Shown here piece by piece: positions 1-7,295 of a stretch of DNA of 64,000 nucleotides (position 1 is the stretch's first letter; each line of letters opens with the position of its first letter). The notes beneath the pieces are model-generated. The model was not told where the DNA came from and ran no database searches. It was given only the letters and a program-made list of their open reading frames with translations. Made by a program: the position numbers and the translations under genes. The stretch is taken from positions 1 through 64,000 of the forward strand of contig NZ_JAFLQZ010000002.1 in NCBI RefSeq assembly GCF_017313265.1, given 5' to 3'. The DNA is from Hymenobacter telluris. GTDB taxonomy: Bacteria; Bacteroidota; Bacteroidia; Cytophagales; Hymenobacteraceae.

Positions 1-983
1 TTGCGGCCGTAGCGGGCGGCGAACTGGAAGGCGAGCTGGGCTTGTTCGCGGTAGGAGGCCGGGGCGGCGAAGTCGGCGCCATAGCGCACCGGCACGTTCT
101 CGGCATCTCGCTCGGCGGCGGGGTAGGTGTTGGCCATCCAGCCCGGCATGGTCTTGAGGCACGCTAATACCTCAATGCCTTCCGCCTTCAAGCCAGTGTA
201 AAGCGCATCATAGTTCCAGCTGCCCATGTGGGAGGGGTTGAAGGTGTAGGCGCCCTGCACCGACTCCAGTTTGTCCCAGTCCAGGTAGTGGCGCATGCCC
301 CGGAAGTTGCGCATGGCTCTCATCCGGGTGGAATCTATAACTAACGGGTCATTACCGTCTTCCAGATCCCACTCAAAAGCATTAACACCGAAAGTTTTCT
401 GCAACATTACGTGCTTCTGTTGAGCCAATTGGGCAGCAGTAGGCACGGGTGTGGCCGAAGGGGTGGGCAGCGTGTAGGAGCCATACAATTCCATCTCGGT
501 GGGGTAGGCCCACGACGAGGTCAGGACGATGTAGCGGGCGTTGGTGATGACGTTGTCGAGGGTGAAGGTGGTGGGCCGGTTCGGGTACGGCCCGATCCAC
601 TGCTGGTCGTTCACGCCATGAAAGGCCCCAATCGGGATACGCTGCCAGGTGTCGGTGATGATGGAAATGGTCATCGGAGCCGAGGGGTTCTGACCCCAGC
701 CGTCGAAGAGGCGGATGCTTTCAATAGTGAAGTTCTCACCCGGCTTGAGTGGGTAAAACGAGTCGAAGGTGCCAATCACCCGCCCGTAGCCGTTAGGTAC
801 ATTGGCACTGGTAATGCCGTCGGTGAGAGCGGCTATGCCATCCGGCGAGTTAGTAACCTGAAACCAGCGGCTGCCATCAATCGGAATTTTACCGGTTGTT
901 ATTTGCTGCCCATGAGCAGTTGATACCAAGAAGTGACTTGCCAGAAAACCCAGCAGTGAGATTCCTTTATAGAAGTGTCTCAT
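1..983 (-). CDS. Secreted clan GH-A glycoside hydrolase, N-terminal part (truncated by window edge)
   Basis: The reading frame opens at the ATG at 983 and stays open to base 1, so only about 327 N-terminal residues are visible. A signal peptide is clear: a basic start (MRHFYKG), a hydrophobic core and a likely cut after STAHG. A carbohydrate-binding-like beta domain follows (about residues 30-175, with LFDGWGQNPSAP and WAYPTEMELYGSY). The start of a TIM barrel comes next (FGVNAFEWD, HYLDWDKLESVQG, LACLKTMPGW). The catalytic glutamates lie beyond the edge. It is a close paralog of the protein at 22746-26681 and a more distant one of 14972-17056, with long stretches of near-identical DNA to the former. 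Unlike that paralog it has no Ig-like repeats between signal peptide and binding domain. The exact substrate is unknown; a matrix polysaccharide is likely from context. Confidence 0.85.
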   Translation of the reverse strand, partial: MRHFYKGISLLGFLASHFLVSTAHGQQITTGKIPIDGSRWFQVTNSPDGIAALTDGITSANVPNGYGRVIGTFDSFYPLKPGENFTIESIRLFDGWGQNPSAPMTISIITDTWQRIPIGAFHGVNDQQWIGPYPNRPTTFTLDNVITNARYIVLTSSWAYPTEMELYGSYTLPTPSATPVPTAAQLAQQKHVMLQKTFGVNAFEWDLEDGNDPLVIDSTRMRAMRNFRGMRHYLDWDKLESVQGAYTFNPSHMGSWNYDALYTGLKAEGIEVLACLKTMPGWMANTYPAAERDAENVPVRYGADFAAPASYREQAQLAFQFAARYGR

Positions 984-1740
984 AGAAAAGAGTTAGTTAT
1001 GTTTTCGAGGATTGATCAGACGCTATGAACCAAGCCATAGCCTGAAGAGTAGTGCGTAGAGGAGGACTAACTATTTTGGCCCTTTTATCAAGGAGAATTT
1101 TGTATTAAAATCAGTAAGCGAAAGTTTCTTAAAAGGCGTCAGAATGCCTGATTTATTCGTTGGTGACTTTTATAATTTTGCTTGATACCAAGTTAGGGGC
1201 GTATAACACCCTAGTAAAGCAGGACTGTTTATTTTCTAATAATAGTATAATATATTATGTATAAACCTCATAATAGAGGCGATTTTGTTCTTTTTATAGT
1301 TGTTGTTTATAAAAAAAGTTAAAGTTGATTTTAGTAATTATCTATTATTGATGTTTAATAAAATATAATTAAATTAAGTAGTTGCATATTTTTTATACTT
1401 GTTTGTTGCTTGTAGTTGCCTTGGTAGCAGCCTGAGCGATACTAGAATTATATTTATGTGCTTGGGTTGGGTGTATTTCCAAGGGTATCACTTCGCCTCT
1501 GCAAGGCGCAATTGGCGAGTGTGGCAGAGAACAGAAGCATTGAGCGACTCGACTCATTAGGTCGTTGTCCGTCAGCCAGCTATTTGCGCTGAAACCCCAG
1601 TAGTAGCAGTCACTTAGTTTCTGGTAGCTGCCGGCTGCCTCCTAGGGTAGCGCGGAGCAATGCACTGCTAGGTATGAGTTGTTCTTGGCCAGCCTATGAC
1701 GGCAGCAGTGCCTCCATAAACGGCGGCGTTGGCGTTATTC

Positions 1741-2140
1741 CTTACTGATGAAAAGCTGAAAGCCCAGCAGACTAGAATGCGGTGCTAGCAGCGCTGCATT
1801 TGGCATGTGGCTAGCCGCATTACCACGGGTGTGAAGACTTGTCTCGATGGCTGTTAGCACAGTGCCAACGTGGTTTTTTCGCTTACCTGCCGTTGGTAAT
1901 GTGAAAAGTAGAGCTAAGCTCTGCTTGCCCTGAAAGCTGGCAGGAGTAGAACGGTTATGAGGAATACGCCTGCTGTTCGATACCTGGCAGAAGGAACTGT
2001 TGCACGTTTTGGTGCCAGAGCATCACTGGTTACTGGCTAGTTCTTGCTGCTAAATCAAAGAAGCCTTACTCTCTGTTACTTACACTACAATGCGCCAGTA
2101 CCAGGGCTTTAATAAGTGCCGAAGGCCATCAGTGATAGAA
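1741..2140 (+). pseudogene. Decayed IS91-family transposase, N-terminal part
   Basis: One frame starting at 1741 reads LTDEKLKA, then cysteines at 1840, 1852, 1888 and 1900 in the order C-x3-C, then C-R-x-x-C. This resembles the N-terminal zinc-binding domain of IS91/IS801-type transposases (C..CG, then CRNRHCPKC). Stops at 1786, 1855, 1897 and 1909 interrupt it. After a frameshift, ELLHVLVPEHHW (1994-2029) sits where the family has ELLPVPYFHVVF. About 30 codons later RALISAEG (2103-2126) sits where the family has LFRASAE. Motif order and spacing fit. The C-terminal half and the element ends are not recognisable, so this is an old remnant. The assignment is mine by motif memory and has not been checked by a search. 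Confidence 0.45.
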
Positions 2141-2199
2141 AGAAGGATTAGCGAGTGCATGATATAGGACAGTGATTTTTCAAATATTTCATACTCGTA

Positions 2200-2231
2200 T
2201 TTGAATTTCACAAAATTACAAAGTAGTTTAG
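2200..2231 (+). promoter_or_regulatory. Candidate Bacteroidetes promoter for HAD/UbiA pair
   Basis: TTTG at 2200-2203, a 20-nt spacer, and TAGTTTAG at 2224-2231 (one mismatch to TAnnTTTG). It lies about 120 nt upstream of the HAD start. Confidence 0.35.
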
Positions 2232-2353
2232 CATTTAAGTATTATATAATGTGGTTTTAGGTAGTGTCTGTTGCCGCCACGTAGCAGATTGGGCTCCGTC
2301 AATTCCGTGAGCTACTCACAAACTGACTTAAATCCGCCCAAATTTTTAGTGTA

Positions 2354-3058
2354 ATGCCTTCGAAGTCGGTTGTTGATATGCGTAATGTAAAAGCTGTCAT
2401 TTTTGATGTCGACGGCACTTTATACGAACAGTCGCGGCTTCGCTCAAAAATGCTGGTTGATTTGCTGGCTTACTACGCTTTGCGGCCCTGGCGGCTACAA
2501 GAAATGCGTATTCTCCAACGTTTCCGCTCGGAGCGGGAAAAGCGCCCCGGTGCCTCCGGCCCCGACCTGGAAAATGCCCAATACGCTTGGTGTGCCGACA
2601 AAGGGCGCTTTCCCATCCAAAAAGTCAGGCAGGTAGTAGACCGGTGGATGTTCACGCACCCCAACCAATACTTGCTGAACTGCGTCTATCCGGGTACGCA
2701 CTCTTTTTTCGATGCTATCCGCCAGCAAGGCATCAAGATTGGCATCTACTCTGATTATAAAGCGCATGATAAACTGGCGGCCATGAAACTGGCGGCCGAT
2801 ATTGTGGTCAGCTCCACTGACCAAGAAATAGACCAGTTGAAACCGGCTCCGGCCGGGCTGCTTTACATTGCCGAAGCGCTGAACCTGGCTCCCGGGGAAT
2901 GCCTGTTTATCGGGGACCGGCAAGAACTGGATGGGCTTTGTGCCGAGCGCGCCGGTATGCCTTATCTTATTGTTGATAAACAGCCTTTTAGCAGCTTCAC
3001 TTTCTACCAAGACCTCGAACAACGTCTCCACACCACACTAGCATCTACTACATTATGA
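2354..3058 (+). CDS. HAD-family phosphatase, probably acting on a polyprenyl-phosphate sugar phosphate
   Basis: This 234-residue soluble protein has the HAD motifs in order. Motif I is VIFDVDGTLY (about residue 15, nucleophile Asp and acid/base Asp). An alpha-helical C1-type cap follows, then motif II in IGIYSDY (Ser), motif III Lys in QLKPAPAG, and motif IV in FIGDRQELDG. The start at 2354 is the first ATG; a second in-frame ATG at 2378 would also keep motif I. The stop overlaps the next start by 4 bases, so it is translationally coupled to the UbiA-type prenyltransferase. HAD phosphatases paired with or fused to DPPR-synthase-like proteins are thought to remove the 5-phosphate from polyprenyl-phosphoryl phosphoribose. 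That role here is inferred from the pairing; the sequence itself supports only a HAD hydrolase. Confidence 0.85.
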   Translation: MPSKSVVDMRNVKAVIFDVDGTLYEQSRLRSKMLVDLLAYYALRPWRLQEMRILQRFRSEREKRPGASGPDLENAQYAWCADKGRFPIQKVRQVVDRWMFTHPNQYLLNCVYPGTHSFFDAIRQQGIKIGIYSDYKAHDKLAAMKLAADIVVSSTDQEIDQLKPAPAGLLYIAEALNLAPGECLFIGDRQELDGLCAERAGMPYLIVDKQPFSSFTFYQDLEQRLHTTLASTTL

Positions 3059-4095
3059 GTCAGAATACTATTTCTTCTGCCGCCCTGGCAAGCGAGCCTG
3101 AAGTGTCTTTGGTCCCGGCGGGACTGAAGGACTATATTGCTATTGCCCGCCCCGATAACTGGGCGAAAAACGTATTTATGATGCCTGGGGTGCTGTTTGC
3201 CCTCATCATTTACCGAGCCCCTCTCGACGCTGCTTTCCTGATTAAGCTGGTCATGGGCGTAGCCAGTACCTGTCTGGTAGCATCGGCCAACTACGTAATC
3301 AACGAGTACCTCGACGCCGAATTCGACAAGTTTCATCCCCTGAAGAAGAAGCGTACTTCGGTTGTGCGGGTGGTGAATCCGGTGCTAGTGTACTCAGAGT
3401 GGGCAGGCTTGGCTTTGGTAGGCTTTGCGCTGGCGTATCAGATTAGCCTACAGTTCCTGCTGGTATCGGCCTTCCTGCTGTTTATGGGGGTGATGTACAA
3501 CGTACGGCCCTTCCGCACCAAAGAGCGGGTGTACCTGGATGTGCTGTCGGAGTCGGTCAACAACCCCATTCGGTTTGCGCTGGGGTGGTTTATTGTAGCG
3601 CCCGCTCTCACCTTTAGCGAGTTCGATGGCATTGCGTTTTTCAACAGCTTGCCCCCTTCCAGTATCATTGTTGCTTACTGGATGGGTGGTGCTTATCTGA
3701 TGGCTACCAAGCGTTTCGCTGAATATCGGCTGATTAAGGACCCCGAGTTGGCTGGCCTGTATCGTCGGTCGTTCAAGTTCTACACCGAGCACAGCCTGCT
3801 GATATCCATGTTCTTTTATGCGCTGACTTCGGCTTTCTTCCTCGGGATATTCTTGGTGAAAAACCGCATCGAACTGCTGGTAAGCTTCCCGTTCTTCGCG
3901 CTCCTGTTCGCCTGGTATCTGCGGATTGGGCTGTTGGAAAACTCGCCGGTGCAAGGTTCCGAAAAGCTCTACACTCGCAAATGGTTTATGCTGTACGTAG
4001 TGCTGTTCTGCTGCCTGCTGGTCACGCTGATGTTCGTTGACATTCCGCTTCTGAGCAACCTGCTGGCCGACCATTACAACTTAAACCAGCGCTAA
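3055..4095 (+). CDS. UbiA-family prenyltransferase, decaprenyl-phosphate phosphoribosyltransferase-like
   Basis: This polytopic membrane protein of 346 residues has about eight to nine hydrophobic segments. The first UbiA motif is N-x3-N-x3-D-x3-D-like: NYVINEYLDAEFDKFHP, followed by LKKKR. The HP-(L/x)-K-x-K-R extension after the second Asp is typical of the DPPR-synthase branch, not of quinone or heme prenyltransferases. The opening YIAIARPDNWAKN also matches that branch. DPPR synthases transfer phosphoribose from PRPP to a polyprenyl phosphate at the inner membrane, giving a lipid-linked pentose donor. It starts inside the stop of the HAD gene and precedes a terminator-like hairpin and a GT-C-like membrane protein that could use such a donor. 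The exact sugar is not shown by the sequence. Confidence 0.82.
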   Translation: MSQNTISSAALASEPEVSLVPAGLKDYIAIARPDNWAKNVFMMPGVLFALIIYRAPLDAAFLIKLVMGVASTCLVASANYVINEYLDAEFDKFHPLKKKRTSVVRVVNPVLVYSEWAGLALVGFALAYQISLQFLLVSAFLLFMGVMYNVRPFRTKERVYLDVLSESVNNPIRFALGWFIVAPALTFSEFDGIAFFNSLPPSSIIVAYWMGGAYLMATKRFAEYRLIKDPELAGLYRRSFKFYTEHSLLISMFFYALTSAFFLGIFLVKNRIELLVSFPFFALLFAWYLRIGLLENSPVQGSEKLYTRKWFMLYVVLFCCLLVTLMFVDIPLLSNLLADHYNLNQR

Positions 4096-4120
4096 TCCGC
4101 CACCAACGCTAGCTACCTAT

Positions 4121-4162
4121 AAGCCAAAGACCGGGCTCCCAGGCGGATCCTGTCTTTGGCTT
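4121..4162 (+). terminator. Hairpin after UbiA-type gene
   Basis: An 11-bp perfect stem, AAGCCAAAGAC at 4121-4131 and GTCTTTGGCTT at 4152-4162, with a 20-nt loop. A short T-rich stretch follows. Confidence 0.6.
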
Positions 4163-4315
4163 TGGTTTGCGTGATAAAGGTTATCGGTAAACACCCCACT
4201 CGAAAACACAGTCTGGTTGCTTTAAAGTAGCGCATAGCATTGCGTTGTTGCTGGCAGCTAAGCTCGAAACCGTCTTTATTTTCTTTTTTCAACTGCTATA
4301 GCGTTTTATATAAGT

Positions 4316-5905
4316 ATGGCAAAGAAGTATTCCTTCTGGATTCTGTTTGGATTGTTACTTGTAATACACAGTTGTATACTGCTTTCCATCAACTATTTTC
4401 CTTTTGCTGATGTACCTAACCACTTAGCCGAGGCAACTGTATATAAATATTATGCTAGCACTTTCAATGATTTTGATAAGTATTACGAGCTGAATTATTT
4501 CATGTATCCTAATACATTTCATTTATTCTTTTTTTCGCTGCCAATATTTAGTAATGTAGAAATAGCCAATAAGATATTTCATCTGCTTATCATCACTAGC
4601 CTGCCACTGCTGGTTTTATTGGTTATAACGGAGCTGAAAGGCAACAAATGGTTTGCGGTTGCTTCCTTTATTCTGGTGTACGGCTTCAACCTAACGTTTG
4701 GCTTCACCGATAATGCGTTGGCTAACAATGTAGTGTTGCTGATTCTGTGGCTGTGGCTGCGGAGCGTGGATCAGCACAGGAACCACACAGCAGCCATGCT
4801 AGGTATTGCGGCCCTGCTGGTTGCCGTGTATTTCCTGCATGCCATGATGGCTCTGTTCTGCCTGCTGATGGTTTTTGCCTTCATCCTGTACCGCTACCGG
4901 ACCAACTTTCCGGGCTTGGTAGCCCACTCATTTGTGCTGGTACCGCTAGGGCTCCTGATAGTATACTGGTGGTTTTTCCTGCAACACTCAGCCGAAAGCA
5001 CCACGGGCTACCGCAACGAAGACGTGTCCACTTTGCAGTCGATGAAGGGGTACTACGCCTCCGAGTTTCTGCAAACTTATAAGTGGCGACTCATGTTTTT
5101 GTTTGCTGATAACTACCAGTTGTTTGCAGGAAATGCTGGCTACCTTACAGGTGTTTTGCTTTCATTTATTCTGATTTCACCTATTTTTTATATTGTTTAT
5201 AAATTATTTTTTGGTAAAAAGAAGTATCTAGAAGTGGTTCCTGCTTTGCAGGACAATAAGTTTGTTTATATTCTTATTTTATTTGTAGTAGCTGCTGTTT
5301 GCTTTTTTCTGCTGCCCAAACGAATTCCAGGGCAGGAGCCGCTGTATGAACGGTTCTGCACAATATTGTTGTTGTCTATTCTCTTTATTGGGTGCAGAAT
5401 ATTTCAGGAGAATAACCGGATATTTGCTGGTGCCGCCGTTTTGGTAGCCATAGTGCACTTGGCATTATGGGGGCAATATTTTCAGCAATTCGACCGGGAA
5501 AACCAGAATTTTGCGGAATTGCTGCCACAAGACAAAACCAAAGTGCTGTCGTATCTGAATTACGACCCGGCTTTTCGGGGCCGCATGGTGTACGACCAGT
5601 TTCAGAACTACTTCATTGTGCGCAAACAAGGTATTGCCACCAGCAAAATCATTGATTTTCGGTTTGGAATGATTCGGCGCAAGGAAAGCGGCGGCCTACC
5701 TACTCAAGGTGACATCTACCGGGGCGCCGGCCCTCGTGAGTTGATGAAAAGAGCCGATTACCTTTTGGTGAGGGGAGTGCCTAGTCCTGATCATCAGCGC
5801 ATTCTGGACTCATTGGGTACTTTCAGCCAAATAAAAACCCTTGGGAAGTGGCATCTTCTAGAAAAGCAAGCCGCTCCCAGCGCGGTGGCCACAGTAGAGA
5901 ACTAG
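4316..5905 (+). CDS. Polytopic membrane protein, possible GT-C glycosyltransferase
   Basis: The 529-residue protein has about eleven to twelve hydrophobic segments and a C-terminal soluble part of about 140 residues. The first periplasmic loop carries an acidic motif (FADVPNHLAEA, about residues 31-41), where GT-C enzymes such as PMT/ArnT place their catalytic Asp or Glu. No further family motif is recognisable to me. GT-C enzymes use polyprenyl-phosphate sugars on the outer face of the membrane, which would fit the upstream DPPR-like prenyltransferase. That link is inference. Codon use is more AT-rich in its N-terminal and middle parts than in the neighbours. It starts at the ATG at 4316 after a 220-nt gap with a terminator-like hairpin, so it likely has its own promoter. 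Confidence 0.6.
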   Translation: MAKKYSFWILFGLLLVIHSCILLSINYFPFADVPNHLAEATVYKYYASTFNDFDKYYELNYFMYPNTFHLFFFSLPIFSNVEIANKIFHLLIITSLPLLVLLVITELKGNKWFAVASFILVYGFNLTFGFTDNALANNVVLLILWLWLRSVDQHRNHTAAMLGIAALLVAVYFLHAMMALFCLLMVFAFILYRYRTNFPGLVAHSFVLVPLGLLIVYWWFFLQHSAESTTGYRNEDVSTLQSMKGYYASEFLQTYKWRLMFLFADNYQLFAGNAGYLTGVLLSFILISPIFYIVYKLFFGKKKYLEVVPALQDNKFVYILILFVVAAVCFFLLPKRIPGQEPLYERFCTILLLSILFIGCRIFQENNRIFAGAAVLVAIVHLALWGQYFQQFDRENQNFAELLPQDKTKVLSYLNYDPAFRGRMVYDQFQNYFIVRKQGIATSKIIDFRFGMIRRKESGGLPTQGDIYRGAGPRELMKRADYLLVRGVPSPDHQRILDSLGTFSQIKTLGKWHLLEKQAAPSAVATVEN

Positions 5906-6021
5906 CTGGAGGATGAGCCCGACCCGGAGCCGCCAGGATCGGTTGCAGTGAAATTCAGCCTACCTTGGATTGCCTTTTTCGCTTGAATAATCAGAGAGCA
6001 GTCTTCAGCAGGGCCCCCAAC

Positions 6022-7293
6022 ATGAGTTCTTACCCGCCTTACCATATCACCCATGTGCAGTTGCATGCCCAGCCGGGTATGCCGCAGCTTGCCCAAAACG
6101 GGCAGGGTAACTATTTGGTATTCTGGTGGGAGCAGATTGCGTTGGGCGATGTGTACCTGGAAGCCGACCAAGTGCCTGATGAAGAAGCATACCGGGCTAT
6201 TGTGCTAAAGGCTATTACGCCTGCCGTGCAGCATTACGCCGCCAAAACCGGCCACCCCCCCAACCATTGGTCCGCTTGGTATAGTCAGCAGGAATTTGCG
6301 CGGTGGATTAGCTGGATGCAAACGGTGTTTGCGCCATACCAGCATGCTGCCTTGCCGCCACGGGTGCCCGTATCAGTGGTGATTTGCACCCGCAACCGAG
6401 CCGCTATTCTGCGGCTTTGTCTGGAGTCGTTGAGGGGCCTTGCCTGTCAGCCCGAAGAAATTGTGGTGGTAGATAATGCACCTACTGATGACAGCACCCA
6501 GCAAGTAGTAGCCGCTTACCCCGGCGTTCGGTATTGCGTGGAGCCCCGCCCTGGTTTGTCGCACGCTCGCAATACGGGGGTGGCTCAGGCTTCTTGCAGT
6601 ATTCTGGCTTTCACCGATGATGATGTGGTGCTACATCCTGACTGGGTGTATCAGGTGTGGCAAACCTTCCAGGACCAAACGGTTTTTGCCATGACCGGAC
6701 TGGTATTGGTGTCGGAACTACAAACGGAGGCCCAGCAGATATTCGAGAAGCACTGGAGCTTCAACCGCGGCTACCAGGACATTTATTACGACCCGGCGTA
6801 CTTGCAGCGGGTGTTGCCCACCGGGCCACCAGTGTGGCACATTGGGGCCGGCGCCAACAATGCCTTTCGCAAAGCAGTGTTCGAGGAAGTGGGGCTGTTC
6901 GATGAGCGGTTGGGTGCCGGCGCATCGGGCTGTAGCGAAGATTCTGAAATGTGGTTTCGGATTCTAACGCACGGCCACACCATCCATTACAACCCGCGCG
7001 CCGTGGTATACCACGCGCACCGCCAACACCTGCACGAGCTGCAAAAACAGATTTTTGCTTACATGAGGGGGCACGCTGCCGCTGCCCTCATTCAGCAGGA
7101 GCAATGCCCGCAGGCGGGGTACACCAACTATCTGTATTGGAGCATGCCCAAGTATTATGCTCTTCTGATAAGAATCGGCTTTCCTTTTTTTCGTTTCCGG
7201 AGCCGGACGCTGTGGACAGAGGTAAAAGGCCTGGCTTCAGGAGTGCTCTTTTATTATCGGAACCGGAAGCGGGCTTCCAACTTACCCTCTTAG
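6022..7293 (+). CDS. Family 2 glycosyltransferase with extra N-terminal domain
   Basis: A GT-A fold begins near residue 115: VSVVICTRNRAAILRLCLES, then VVVDNAPTDDST, then AFTDDDVVL (the metal-binding DxD-type site). ASGCSEDSEMW follows with the likely base. About 110 residues precede the GT domain and match nothing I recognise. I start at the ATG at 6022 (423 residues); an in-frame TTG at 5965 would add 19 unlikely residues. The enzyme would transfer a nucleotide-activated sugar to a polyprenyl-linked or polysaccharide acceptor on the cytoplasmic face. The next gene begins two bases after its stop, so the two are co-transcribed. Confidence 0.85.
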   Translation: MSSYPPYHITHVQLHAQPGMPQLAQNGQGNYLVFWWEQIALGDVYLEADQVPDEEAYRAIVLKAITPAVQHYAAKTGHPPNHWSAWYSQQEFARWISWMQTVFAPYQHAALPPRVPVSVVICTRNRAAILRLCLESLRGLACQPEEIVVVDNAPTDDSTQQVVAAYPGVRYCVEPRPGLSHARNTGVAQASCSILAFTDDDVVLHPDWVYQVWQTFQDQTVFAMTGLVLVSELQTEAQQIFEKHWSFNRGYQDIYYDPAYLQRVLPTGPPVWHIGAGANNAFRKAVFEEVGLFDERLGAGASGCSEDSEMWFRILTHGHTIHYNPRAVVYHAHRQHLHELQKQIFAYMRGHAAAALIQQEQCPQAGYTNYLYWSMPKYYALLIRIGFPFFRFRSRTLWTEVKGLASGVLFYYRNRKRASNLPS

Positions 7294-7295
7294 TC

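Larger units (their letters stand above)
984..2353. other. 1.37-kb gene-poor region
   Basis: No intact gene is visible. The first 450 bases are AT-rich and lie upstream of the minus-strand glycosidase. Bases about 1740-2130 hold a decayed transposase (separate entry), and 1440-1740 has similar composition and may be more of the same remnant. A candidate promoter for the HAD gene is at 2200-2231. Confidence 0.6.

Noticed and set aside
411-923. 170-codon open frame on the plus strand
   Set aside because: It is the antisense of the truncated glycosidase, whose protein is clearly homologous to two other genes in the window.
6951-7295. N-terminal extension of the GT2-methyltransferase
   Set aside because: This part overlaps the upstream GT2 gene out of frame and is Arg/Pro/Ala-rich without homology; the ATG at 7296 fits the domain start.
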